A DNA stretch of 7,601 nt from Bacteroidales bacterium (lineage in GTDB: Bacteria > Bacteroidota > Bacteroidia > Bacteroidales > Dysgonomonadaceae). Shown here piece after piece: positions 1-6,293 of the stretch; the first letter of the stretch is position 1, and every line of letters starts with the position of its first letter. The DNA lies in assembly GCA_012518155.1 (NCBI GenBank), contig JAAYTC010000183.1, forward strand, positions 1-7,601, given 5' to 3'. The notes under the pieces were generated by a model, which was not told where the DNA came from, did no database searches, and saw nothing but the letters and a program-made list of their open reading frames with translations. Made by a program: the position numbers and the translations under genes.

Positions 1-35
1 ACCAAGTGGAATTTTTAATTTAACGCGTTGCAATC

Positions 36-1346
36 ATGCTGGAAAAAATATTTAAACTCAAACAGAACAAGACCACGGTACGCACCGAGCTCGTGGCTGG
101 TGTTATCACGTTCCTCACCATGTCGTATATCCTGGTGGTGAACCCCAATATTCTGAGCGCGGCGGGAATGGACCGGGCCGCTTTGTTCACGGCGACTGCC
201 CTCGCGAGCCTGTTGGGTACCCTGTTCATGGCATTTATCCCCAACCTGCCTATCGCGCAAGCACCCGGGATGGGGTTGAACTCCTTCTTCGCCTTTTCGG
301 TGGTGATCGGCTTGGGCTATTCTTGGCAAATGGCCCTCACCGCCGTGTTTATTCAGGGGATTATCTTCCTGATCCTCACTTTCTTCAATGTCAGGGAGCT
401 AATTGTGAAGAGTATCCCAGTTGCCATCAAGGATGCTATTCCCGTGGGTATTGGCCTCTTTATCACCTTTATCGGGTTGCAGAACGCCGGGCTTATCGTG
501 AGCGACCCGAACACGATGCTCGCGTTGGGAGCCATGTCTGATCGGCACGTGTGGGTGGCTTTGCTAGGGCTTGTCCTTACCGCGGTGCTCTATTATAGAA
601 AAGTGCACGGTGCATTCCTGATCGGGATCGTGGCGGGCACCCTCTTTGCGCTTTCGCTCGGGTTGGTGCGGGCCCCGGAAGGAAGCTTGGTTACCCTTCC
701 CCCCTCGATCGCTCCCATTTTCGTGCAGTTTGAATGGGGTCATATCTTCACGCTGGATATGCTGATCGTGGTATTCACTTTCCTCTTTGTGAACCTGTTC
801 GACACGGTGGGGACGCTGATTGGTGTAGCCTCCAAAATCGGGATTACCGATGATCAGGGTAACTTTCCGCAGTTAAAGCCCGCGCTCTTCGCCGACGCGT
901 TGGGAACCATGTTTGGTGCCGTGTTAGGAACCAGTACCGTTACCTCCTACGTGGAAAGCGCGTCGGGTGTCGCGGCTGGCGGACGTACCGGTCTCACCGC
1001 CTTTTCCACCGCTACCATGTTTGCCCTCGCGTTGTTCTTCGCGCCTCTTTTCCTGATGGTGCCCGCTTCGGCGACAGCACCGGCATTGATCTTAGTGGGG
1101 CTTTTCATGATCACTTCGGTGGTTAAAATCAATTTCGCGGATATGACCGAGTCGCTGCCCGCGTTCCTCACCATCGTGATGATGCCCTTCGCGTTCAGTA
1201 TTGCCCAGGGAATCGTGTTTGGCATGCTCTCGTTCGTGCTATTGAAAGCACTCAGCGGTCAATTCAAGCGCATATCAATCGCCATGTGGGTGATTTTCGT
1301 GCTGTTTATCGTGAAGATGATACTCGACGCCGTGAAGGTCGTGTAA
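36..1346 (+). CDS. NCS2/AzgA-family purine (adenine/guanine/hypoxanthine) permease
   Basis: This is an integral inner-membrane nucleobase transporter of 436 residues, the usual AzgA/PbuG length. Hydrophobic membrane segments run through almost the whole chain. Family signatures are visible: a short cytoplasmic N-terminus leading into a first segment ending NPNILS (about residues 36-41), the LNSFFAF stretch (about 81-87), FDTVGTLIG (about 254-262), and the highly conserved TSTVTSYVESASGVAAGGRTG block (about 299-319), which forms part of the substrate and cation pathway in this family. The ATG at 36 gives the normal family N-terminus. Known members take up adenine, guanine or hypoxanthine by proton symport; the exact substrate cannot be read from sequence. 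Only 35 bases precede it in the window, with no clear promoter, so upstream linkage is unknown. It is followed by a strong hairpin terminator, so it probably ends its transcription unit. Confidence 0.93.
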   Translation: MLEKIFKLKQNKTTVRTELVAGVITFLTMSYILVVNPNILSAAGMDRAALFTATALASLLGTLFMAFIPNLPIAQAPGMGLNSFFAFSVVIGLGYSWQMALTAVFIQGIIFLILTFFNVRELIVKSIPVAIKDAIPVGIGLFITFIGLQNAGLIVSDPNTMLALGAMSDRHVWVALLGLVLTAVLYYRKVHGAFLIGIVAGTLFALSLGLVRAPEGSLVTLPPSIAPIFVQFEWGHIFTLDMLIVVFTFLFVNLFDTVGTLIGVASKIGITDDQGNFPQLKPALFADALGTMFGAVLGTSTVTSYVESASGVAAGGRTGLTAFSTATMFALALFFAPLFLMVPASATAPALILVGLFMITSVVKINFADMTESLPAFLTIVMMPFAFSIAQGIVFGMLSFVLLKALSGQFKRISIAMWVIFVLFIVKMILDAVKVV

Positions 1347-1371
1347 ACTTGTAAGTACCCCATTTACGCGT

Positions 1372-1417
1372 GTAGCCATTTCATTTGTATGTTACAGATG
1401 AAATGGCTACTTTTGTG
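1372..1417 (+). terminator. Long hairpin terminator after the permease
   Basis: Bases 1372-1389 pair with 1393-1410 to form an 18-bp stem with a three-base loop. The only non-Watson-Crick pair is a G-U (1385/1397). A TTTTGTGTT tract follows at 1411. It begins 26 bases after the permease stop. The 3' arm and T tract are also part of the efp promoter (see that entry), so the same bases appear to do two jobs. Confidence 0.8.
1384..1415 (+). promoter_or_regulatory. efp promoter (Bacteroidota type), embedded in the hairpin
   Basis: TTTG at 1384-1387, a 20-base spacer, and TACTTTTG at 1408-1415 match the Bacteroidota sigma consensus TTTG-N19/20-TAnnTTTG at every defined position. The expected start site is around 1419-1423, giving a 5' leader of about 40 bases. 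That leader has no G from 1421 to 1458 and contains a 15-base direct repeat (1427-1441 and 1444-1458). An unstructured CA-rich leader without Shine-Dalgarno suits efficient initiation in this phylum. Promoter use is inferred from the motif only. Confidence 0.72.
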
Positions 1418-1462
1418 TTCTCAAATATAACAATAACAACAACATAACAATAACAACAGTTT

Positions 1463-2029
1463 ATGGCAACAACGGCTGATTTCAGGAACGGGATGTGCAT
1501 CGATGTGGATGGACAGTATTTCTTTATAGTGGAGTTCCTACACGTGAAACCGGGTAAAGGTGCAGCCTTTGTCCGTACAAAGCTGAAAAACGTGACCACC
1601 GGTCGCGTGTTCGAGAAAACATTCAACTCGGGAGTAAAGGTGGACGAGGTACGCATTGAACGCCGTCCGTTCCAGTATCTTTACCAAGACGATATGGGGT
1701 ATAATTTCATGAATACAGAAACTTTCGAGCAGTTCCCGATTCCAGGAGAACAGATCGAAGGTGTGCAGTTCCTGAAAGAGGGTGATGAGGTTGAGGTGCA
1801 GATTCATGCCGAAAGCGGCACTATACTTACAGCCGAGATGCCGATGCACGTGGTGCTGGAGGTAACCTATACCGAGCCGGGCGTGAAAGGAGATACGGCA
1901 ACCAACGCGCTGAAGCCGGCCACCGTGGAGACGGGTGCCGAAGTGCGCGTACCTCTCTTTGTCGATACAGGGGAGAAAATAAAGGTGGATACCCGCGACG
2001 GATCGTACGTGGAACGTGTTCGTGATTAG
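1463..2029 (+). CDS. efp: Translation elongation factor P
   Basis: EF-P binds ribosomes stalled at consecutive prolines, between the P and E sites, and stimulates peptide-bond formation. The 188-residue length equals the classical bacterial size. The order is an N-terminal KOW-like domain (about 1-62), an OB-fold domain II (about 66-128), and a C-terminal OB domain ending with the typical VDTGEKIKVDTRDGSYVERV (about 167-186). The loop PGKGAAF places a lysine at position 32, the residue that is beta-lysylated or otherwise modified in many bacteria. No epmA or epmB modification genes lie in the window, so the modification state is unknown. ATG 1463 gives the canonical N-terminus and follows the G-free leader. 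It is probably monocistronic: its own promoter lies upstream and a terminator begins 34 bases after the stop. Confidence 0.97.
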   Translation: MATTADFRNGMCIDVDGQYFFIVEFLHVKPGKGAAFVRTKLKNVTTGRVFEKTFNSGVKVDEVRIERRPFQYLYQDDMGYNFMNTETFEQFPIPGEQIEGVQFLKEGDEVEVQIHAESGTILTAEMPMHVVLEVTYTEPGVKGDTATNALKPATVETGAEVRVPLFVDTGEKIKVDTRDGSYVERVRD

Positions 2030-2062
2030 TCGCGTAATACCTTGCAGACAAATGGATAGAAT

Positions 2063-2090
2063 AGGCTCCCAGAGGGAGCCTGTTTTGTTT
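2063..2090 (+). terminator. Rho-independent terminator of efp
   Basis: A perfect 8-bp GC-rich stem AGGCTCCC / GGGAGCCT (2063-2070 with 2074-2081) with a three-base AGA loop is followed by GTTTTGTTT. It stands 34 bases after the efp stop codon and is the classic intrinsic terminator form. Confidence 0.88.
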
Positions 2091-2111
2091 CAAGTTCGCA
2101 TCCTCTAAATA

Positions 2112-2201
2112 TAACAGAGCTGTATGTAACAGAGTTGTATGTAACAGAGTTGTATGTAACAGAGTTGTATGTAACGGAGCTGTATATAACAGGATTGTAT
2201 G
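2112..2201 (+). repeat. 15-bp tandem repeat, six units, upstream of yaaA
   Basis: Six head-to-tail 15-base units occupy the intergenic space between efp and yaaA. The consensus is TAACAGAGTTGTATG. Units 2-4 (2127-2171) are identical; units 1, 5 and 6 differ by one to three bases. Each unit holds an in-frame TAA on the plus strand in one frame, so the array is not protein-coding there. The rest of the gap (2202-2324) is AT-rich and holds short palindromes (2249-2260 and 2265-2272) but no convincing promoter. Such a minisatellite can change copy number by slippage and so alter the distance to yaaA; that effect is inferred. Confidence 0.93.
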
Positions 2202-2324
2202 CGTTTATTTTTACTTGTTTCAGGTAAAACAGTTACTTTTAATGATCCCGTTTTCAAACGCTGGTTTCGAAAAAATGTAAGAAGATTCTAAAGTTGAGTG
2301 AAGATTAATTTAATAAAAAAGAAA

Positions 2325-3083
2325 ATGCAAATCATCCTTTCCCCTGCAAAATTAATGGACTTTTCGGCTAACCCCACCAGTGTGAAAGTTACCAAACCGT
2401 TGTTTCCCGAAAAAACGAAGGAGCTGGTGACGGTTTGTCGCTCGCTCTCGGAGACCGAAATAGCGGAATCCATGAAAATTAATCCCAAAATGGCACGCGG
2501 GGTATACGAGTATTTCCAAGCGTACGATTTCAAGTCCACGCCGCGACAGCCCGCTTCGCTCGCGTATAATGGCATTGCCTACAAGGGGCTCAACGCGCAC
2601 GACTTCTCACGCGAGGATTTCGACTTTGCACAACAACACCTCAATATTATCTCCGGACTGTACGGTATCATCCGTCCGCTTGATGAGATTCGGCCCTACC
2701 GATTGGAAATGCAGCGCAAGATCGTGCCTCAAGGGTATAAATCGCTCTACGATTTTTGGGAGGATACCCTCGGGGAATATTTTAATAAAAAGCTCAAGAA
2801 AGACCCGACCATCATTAATGTTGCTTCGGTAGAATACGCGAAAGTGATAAAAAAAGGGAACCTTCCTAAAGGCACGAAAATTATCGATATCCGATTCCTC
2901 CAACAGGGAGAAAACGATTGGAAACAGGTGGTGGTGCATAGCAAAAAGGCAAGGGGGCTGCTCTCGCGTTTTATAATAAAAAACAGGCTGACAGAGGTTG
3001 AAGAGGTAAAAGGGTTCGATTACGAGGATTACTTCTTTTATCCCGCGCTTTCAAACGATAGCACTTGGACGTTCGTTCGTTAA
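2325..3083 (+). CDS. yaaA: Peroxide stress protein YaaA (DUF328/UPF0246)
   Basis: YaaA proteins lower intracellular free iron and so limit Fenton damage to DNA and proteins during hydrogen peroxide stress (known from E. coli). The 252-residue product is close to the family norm of about 255. It begins MQIILSPAKLMDF, matching the family's N-terminal SPAK motif. It carries YNGIAYKGL (81-89) and GLYGIIRPLDEIRPYRLEM (111-129), both diagnostic, and ends near a conserved FDYEDYFF segment. I chose the ATG at 2325 over an in-frame GTG at 2298, because the extra nine residues are lysine-rich, outside the family alignment and encoded by an A-rich leader. It stands alone between two intergenic gaps. No OxyR-type site can be recognised upstream. 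The 15-bp repeat array lies 123 bases before the start. Confidence 0.93.
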   Translation: MQIILSPAKLMDFSANPTSVKVTKPLFPEKTKELVTVCRSLSETEIAESMKINPKMARGVYEYFQAYDFKSTPRQPASLAYNGIAYKGLNAHDFSREDFDFAQQHLNIISGLYGIIRPLDEIRPYRLEMQRKIVPQGYKSLYDFWEDTLGEYFNKKLKKDPTIINVASVEYAKVIKKGNLPKGTKIIDIRFLQQGENDWKQVVVHSKKARGLLSRFIIKNRLTEVEEVKGFDYEDYFFYPALSNDSTWTFVR

Positions 3084-3202
3084 AATTTCAACCCAGTCTG
3101 ATTGCCGACCCATCATTCGTGTACTTTCGATAGGAAAATCCGGTTTTAATGATTAAATTTGTTGAGATTGCCTCCGCGAGGCATAACCTTATATTTCAAC
3201 AA

Positions 3203-3889
3203 ATGAGCAAGCTAAGCATTAAACAGTGGGCGGAAGAGGATCGCCCCCGTGAAAAATTACTGCTGAAAGGAGTTTCAGCGTTGTCCGATTCAGAGCTGTT
3301 GGCGATTCTTATCGGTTCAGGCAACGATAAGCAGAGTGCCGTTGAATTGAGCAAGGAGATTTTACGTGAAGCGGGAAACGACTTGAACCGATTGGCACGA
3401 ATGAACGTGTCGGACCTGATGAATAACTTCCGGGGTATTGGGGAAGCGAAATCGGTGAGCATCATCGCGGCATTGGAGTTGGGGCGCCGCCGAAAAGCGA
3501 CGCGCACAACACGTGAAAAAATTGTCTCCTCAAGGGACGCGTACGAGCAGTTCGCGATGCTGCTGGCCGACCTCAACCACGAGGAGACTTGGGCCTTGTT
3601 GACCGACCGTTCCAATCAAGTTCTTTCTACTCTTCAAGTGAGCCGGGGAGGAATATCGGGTACGGTGGTCGACATCCGTCTCATCCTTCGGGAGGCGTTA
3701 GCACGATACGCCACGGGCATCTTTATAGGCCACAACCACCCCTCGGGTAACCCCACGCCGAGTCCACAAGATACCAACATCACGAAAAAATTGAAGGAGG
3801 CGGCGCGGTGGATGGATATCGTGTTGCTCGATCACATCATCGTGTGCGGCGATGCTTACTTTAGTTTTGCCGACGAGGGGATCATTTGA
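3203..3889 (+). CDS. radC: RadC family JAB/MPN-domain protein
   Basis: The 228-residue protein has the normal RadC layout. The N-terminal region opens with the family hallmark around EEDRPREKLL (11-20) and SALSDSELLAILIGSG (25-40). A helix-hairpin-helix with FRGIGEAKS (about 76-84) follows, then a C-terminal JAB1/MPN metalloprotease-like domain. The zinc-binding pattern H177-x-H179-PSG-(x)-D190 is intact. RadC was named for DNA repair, but its in vivo role is unsettled; the JAMM motif suggests a metal-dependent hydrolase. ATG 3203 is preferred to an in-frame ATG at 3149, because the 18 additional residues are not family-like and MSKLSIKQWAEEDRPREKL is the standard beginning. A weak hairpin follows the stop at once, so this is likely a single-gene unit. 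A small hairpin (3169-3174 with 3178-3183) lies just before the start. Confidence 0.94.
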   Translation: MSKLSIKQWAEEDRPREKLLLKGVSALSDSELLAILIGSGNDKQSAVELSKEILREAGNDLNRLARMNVSDLMNNFRGIGEAKSVSIIAALELGRRRKATRTTREKIVSSRDAYEQFAMLLADLNHEETWALLTDRSNQVLSTLQVSRGGISGTVVDIRLILREALARYATGIFIGHNHPSGNPTPSPQDTNITKKLKEAARWMDIVLLDHIIVCGDAYFSFADEGII

Positions 3890-3913
3890 ACTATTCTAAC
3901 AAGAATAGTCTTT
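3890..3913 (+). terminator. Weak hairpin terminator after radC
   Basis: ACTATTCT (3890-3897) pairs perfectly with AGAATAGT (3902-3909) around a four-base AACA loop, immediately after the radC TGA. Only CTTT follows and the stem is AT-rich, so termination may be inefficient. Confidence 0.5.
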
Positions 3914-3915
3914 AA

Positions 3916-3936
3916 TGAATGATGAATGATGAATGA
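3916..3936 (+). repeat. 7-bp tandem repeat TGAATGA x3
   Basis: Three perfect TGAATGA units lie in the radC-DUF59 gap, with looser related sequence continuing to about 3958. It looks like simple-sequence DNA; no function is evident. Confidence 0.8.
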
Positions 3937-3969
3937 AGAGCGAAAAATGAATAATTAAAAATTTAGCCT

Positions 3970-4009
3970 TACCTTTACACCGTATAGTTCAAATCATCTC
4001 CGGATGATT
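3970..4009 (+). promoter_or_regulatory. Candidate promoter and leader hairpin of the DUF59 gene
   Basis: TACCTTTA (3970-3977) differs from the Bacteroidota TAnnTTTG box only at the last base, but no good TTTG sits 19-20 bases upstream, so this is tentative. Within the predicted leader, AATCATC (3992-3998) pairs with GATGATT (4003-4009) around TCCG. That gives a C(UCCG)G loop, a member of the very stable UNCG tetraloop class. The leader continues A-rich to the ATG at 4061. Confidence 0.35.
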
Positions 4010-4060
4010 ACAAAGTAAACAATTTGCCGTTTCATCGGTTTAAATACAAAAACAACGATT

Positions 4061-4378
4061 ATGAACGAAGAATTACAAGCATTACAAGATAAAATCGTGG
4101 TCATGCTTCGCACGGTGTACGACCCCGAAATCCCCGTGAACATCTACGACTTGGGACTGATCTACAACGTGGATATCGACGAGGCAAACAATGTAACCAT
4201 CGAAATGACGTTTACCTCACCCGCGTGCCCCGCGGCAGACTTTATCCTGATGGATGTCCAAATGAAGGTGGAGTCTGTCCCCGAAGTCAACCGTGTGGAC
4301 CTTGACCTGACCTTCGATCCACCTTGGGATCAGTCGATGATGAGCGAAGAGGCGTTGCTCGAGTTAGGAATGATGTAA
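4061..4378 (+). CDS. MIP18/DUF59-family iron-sulfur cluster assembly protein (SufT/YitW-like)
   Basis: A compact 105-residue single-domain protein of the MIP18 (DUF59) family, whose members help deliver or mature Fe-S clusters. The conserved block DPEIPVNIYDLGLIYNV (21-37) is the family signature. TSPACPAAD (52-60) contains the conserved cysteine, C56, thought to take part in cluster or target handling. DPPWD (86-90) is the usual C-terminal motif. Bacteroidota genomes often carry such a stand-alone DUF59 gene annotated as a SUF system protein. No suf genes are in this window, so the link to the SUF machinery rests on family knowledge. ATG 4061 follows an A-rich leader and gives the full domain. 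The next gene begins 49 bases after its stop with no terminator between, so co-transcription with lpxH is likely. Confidence 0.9.
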   Translation: MNEELQALQDKIVVMLRTVYDPEIPVNIYDLGLIYNVDIDEANNVTIEMTFTSPACPAADFILMDVQMKVESVPEVNRVDLDLTFDPPWDQSMMSEEALLELGMM

Positions 4379-4427
4379 AAGAGGCACCCCACCGGGTTGC
4401 AATCATATAGGTTGAACGTAATAGATC

Positions 4428-5180
4428 GTGAGGGAAAAAGTATATTTTCTTGCCGACGCCCACTTGGGCTCAAAAACACATGTCGATTCCATGGAAACGG
4501 AACGAAAAATGTGCCGTTGGCTCGATGAAATAAAAGAGGATGCCCTCGCGATTTATCTACTGGGTGATATATTCGATTACTGGTACGAATACAAGTACGT
4601 GGTGCCAAAAGGATTCACTCGTCTTCTGGGTAAATTAGGAGAGCTGACCGACTCGGGCGTGGAGGTGCACTTTTTTATCGGGAACCACGACCTATGGTTG
4701 ACCGATTACCTCGCTAAAGAGTGCGGATTGATCCTTCATTTCAAGCCCTATATCACCACTATTCACGACAAAAAATTTTTTCTCGCGCACGGTGACGGAC
4801 TGGGCGACGATTCCCGCTCGTTTCGTTTTTTAAGACGAATCTTTCACAGCAAATTCCTGAGAAAATGTTTTTCGGCCATTCATCCCCGATGGACCATCCC
4901 CCTGGCGCATGCTTGGTCCAATAGCAGCCGCGAGAACGGCGGCGTTGTTTCTTACTTGGGCGAGGAGCGGGAGCACTTGATTCAATTTGCCAAAGAGAAA
5001 ATAAAAGAAGAGCCGGATATCAATTATTTCGTCTTCGGTCATCGCCACGTGCTGCTCGACCTACCCATCGCCGAGCATTCAAAGGTTATCATGCTGGGCG
5101 ACTGGATCACCCTGTTTTCATACGCGGAGTTCGACGGCGACCGGGTGCAGTTGAAAAAGTTCGAACCCCGCCCTGTTTAA
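4428..5180 (+). CDS. lpxH: UDP-2,3-diacylglucosamine diphosphatase (LpxH-like metallophosphoesterase)
   Basis: LpxH hydrolyses UDP-2,3-diacylglucosamine to lipid X and UMP at the inner membrane, the fourth step of lipid A synthesis. The 250-residue protein shows the calcineurin-like metal-site motifs in order: D10-x-H12 in FLADAHLG, GDIFD with D47, GNHD with N86-H87, AHGDG with H121, and FGHRH with H205 and H207. The positively charged insertion SFRFLRRIFHSKFLRKCF (131-148) resembles the membrane-facing cap of LpxH. The start is a GTG at 4428; no ATG occurs early enough to keep the first metal motif. Fragments of lpxA-D are not present, so pathway assignment is by motif. It is probably in an operon with the DUF59 gene 49 bases upstream. 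No hairpin terminator is visible after it; a T7 run (5191-5197) follows without a stem. Confidence 0.88.
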   Translation: MREKVYFLADAHLGSKTHVDSMETERKMCRWLDEIKEDALAIYLLGDIFDYWYEYKYVVPKGFTRLLGKLGELTDSGVEVHFFIGNHDLWLTDYLAKECGLILHFKPYITTIHDKKFFLAHGDGLGDDSRSFRFLRRIFHSKFLRKCFSAIHPRWTIPLAHAWSNSSRENGGVVSYLGEEREHLIQFAKEKIKEEPDINYFVFGHRHVLLDLPIAEHSKVIMLGDWITLFSYAEFDGDRVQLKKFEPRPV

Positions 5181-5356
5181 CCCTATCCCCTTTTTTTCGT
5201 ACAGCATCTATCCGTGGGGCGGCTTTACCCGGCACGTGCCCCCTCCTTCCATTGTATATCCTCGTGACCAACGTTGATACCTGTCTTATATTCCGCCGCT
5301 CCCGACCCCTCTTCCCACCGTATATTCTCCATATCCCCTCCGATAATTTATAAGGA
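5181..5356. other. Gene-free pyrimidine-rich half of the lpxH-trmH intergenic region
   Basis: No credible gene lies between the convergent stops at 5180 and 5575. The first part of the gap is C/T-rich on the plus strand. From about 5285 to 5350 it can be cut into loose 11-base units, for example CCGTATATTCT (5318), CCATATCCCCT (5329) and CCGATAATTTA (5340). These resemble the reverse complement of the units in the next feature. CCCCTCCG (5335-5342) is perfectly complementary to CGGAGGGG (5362-5369) across the switch point. Confidence 0.6.
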
Positions 5357-5576
5357 GGCTACGGAGGGGCTACGGCGAGGATACGGCGAGGATACGGCGA
5401 GGTATCGGAAGGGAACCAGAGAAAAACCATCCAAGAATCGGGGAAAAAAAGGACGAAACAGGATTATGACCAAGGATGGAATAATGCGAAATAGAGGGCG
5501 AAATAGGGCAAAACAGAGAGTGAAATAGGGCAAAACAGAGAGTGAAATCAGGACGATACAGGGGGCGAAAAGAACT
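5357..5576 (+). repeat. Degenerate 11-bp periodic purine-rich array
   Basis: About twenty head-to-tail 11-base units can be laid out with only one-base phase slips. Clear ones are GGCTACGGAGG (5357), GGCTACGGCGA (5368), GGATACGGCGA (5379 and 5390) and GGTATCGGAAG (5401). At the far end a 22-base double unit is repeated exactly twice (5500-5521 and 5522-5543; GAAATAGGGCA plus AAACAGAGAGT), with a partial third copy from 5544. Middle units are degenerate but keep the spacing and the purine bias. A basic reading frame is open across it only because 11 is not a multiple of three; I do not call it a gene. Confidence 0.75.
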
Positions 5577-6105
5577 ATAAATGTTTAAAGAAGTCCCATA
5601 TCACGATGCCCGCGGTAACGGACACGTTCAGGGAATGCTTGGTGCCGTGTTGAGGAATCTCGATGCACCCGTGCGAGGCGTTTACCACCTCTTGCTGCAC
5701 GCCGTGCACCTCGTGGCCGAAGATAACGGCGTATTTCTTGCCGCTTTCCGGTTGAAAATCTTCCAAAGAGATGCTGTTCTCCGCCTGCTCGATGGAGAAA
5801 ACGGTGTATCCCTCTGCTTTGAGTACTTCCACGGCCGAGAGGGTCTCTTCAAAATAGCGCCACGGCACGGCGTCTTCTGCCCCCAGCGCGGTCTTGTGAA
5901 TTTCCACGTTGGGCGGGGTGGAGGTAATACCGCAGAGGATGATCTCCGCTACTCGGAACGCGTCGCTCGTGCGGAATACCGACCCGATGTTGTGTTGGCT
6001 TCGCACGTTATCGAGCACCACCACCAGCGGCTTCTTTTCGGCTTCCTTGAACTCCTCGATACTGATCCGGTTCAGCTCCTCTATTTTCAGTTTTCGTCTT
6101 TGCAT
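5575..6105 (-). CDS. TrmH/SpoU-family RNA 2'-O-methyltransferase
   Basis: A 176-residue SPOUT-fold methyltransferase that should transfer a methyl group from S-adenosylmethionine to a ribose 2'-OH in tRNA or rRNA; the target base is not readable. All three SpoU motifs are present. Motif 1 is DNVRSQHNIGSVFRTSDAF (32-50) with N39 and R45. Motif 2 is VIFGHEVHGV (127-136) with E132. Motif 3 is IEIPQHGTKHSLNVSVTAG (148-166) with the S158-L159-N160 knot-forming triplet. Its size fits the short TrmH subgroup with no N-terminal substrate domain. ATG 6105 begins only four bases after the TAA of the decayed ParE-type toxin gene. It may therefore be transcribed from the toxin-antitoxin promoter at 6520-6550 as well as from any local promoter. 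It converges on lpxH, with no hairpin terminator seen. Confidence 0.92.
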   Translation of the reverse strand: MQRRKLKIEELNRISIEEFKEAEKKPLVVVLDNVRSQHNIGSVFRTSDAFRVAEIILCGITSTPPNVEIHKTALGAEDAVPWRYFEETLSAVEVLKAEGYTVFSIEQAENSISLEDFQPESGKKYAVIFGHEVHGVQQEVVNASHGCIEIPQHGTKHSLNVSVTAGIVIWDFFKHL

Positions 6106-6109
6106 ATCA

Positions 6110-6293
6110 TTATATTTCAGGGATTATCGAAGAAGCAACCACACGTTGAATATACACGTAATGTTCATGTGTTCAATCCGTTAATATATTGATTCGCGGT
6201 AAATTCGCTTTTATACTCAGTTACTATAAAATCGAATAAATTGTCAATGTCTAATTTGGCTTCTTCCGAGAGAACAACCTGAAACCGCTTCAT
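6110..6293 (-). pseudogene. Decayed ParE/RelE-type toxin (internal deletion plus frameshift)
   Basis: The start at 6293 overlaps the antitoxin stop as ATGA. It reads MKRFQVVLSEEAKLDIDNL... for 42 residues, through IDNLFDFIVTEYKSEFTANQYINGL, the normal N-terminal half of a ParE toxin, then hits TGA at 6167-6165. In another frame, immediately after, about 6169-6110 reads THEHYVYIQRVVASSIIPEI and a TAA. VYIQRVVASSII matches the family's C-terminal strand and tail. ParE proteins are about 95-100 residues, so roughly 35-40 residues of the middle are gone and the frame is shifted. The remaining length (184 bases) is not a multiple of three. TGAACA is present twice, two bases apart (6175-6170 and 6167-6162), at the join. 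The protein cannot be a working gyrase or ribosome toxin. The family call is from memory of ParE sequences. Confidence 0.83.
6146..6176. repeat. Imperfect inverted repeat over the toxin scar and presumed trmH promoter
   Basis: Bases 6146-6156 pair with 6166-6176 over 11 positions, with two G-U type pairs. The outer arms are TTGAA / TTCAA and the spacer is nine bases. On the minus strand the same stretch offers TTG-N19-TATATTCA (6175 down to 6146). This is a weak Bacteroidota-like promoter for trmH, two bases off in the second box. Confidence 0.4.

Noticed and set aside
2112..2201. Tandem repeats as a possible CRISPR array
   Set aside because: Units are 15 bases, directly adjacent with no spacers, and no cas genes are present.
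2298..2324. GTG-initiated N-terminal extension of yaaA
   Set aside because: The nine added residues are encoded by an A-rich leader and precede the conserved MQIILSPAK start of the family.
3149..3202. Upstream ATG adding 18 residues to radC
   Set aside because: The added residues are not part of the RadC N-terminus. A possible TTG-N19-TATATTTC promoter (3168-3197) inside this stretch would even make the mRNA leaderless, but it is too weak to annotate.
3196..3615. 139-codon minus-strand open frame
   Set aside because: Antisense shadow of radC with no recognisable motifs.
5187..5200. T7 run after lpxH as an intrinsic terminator
   Set aside because: No stem precedes the T run; only scattered C-rich sequence.
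5274..5528. 84-codon open frame rich in R, K and G between lpxH and trmH
   Set aside because: It uses a TTG start, has no family resemblance, and is open because it crosses an 11-bp periodic repeat; composition is that of the repeat.
5580..6192. 203-codon plus-strand open frame
   Set aside because: It is antisense to the methyltransferase gene, whose SpoU motifs are unambiguous on the minus strand.
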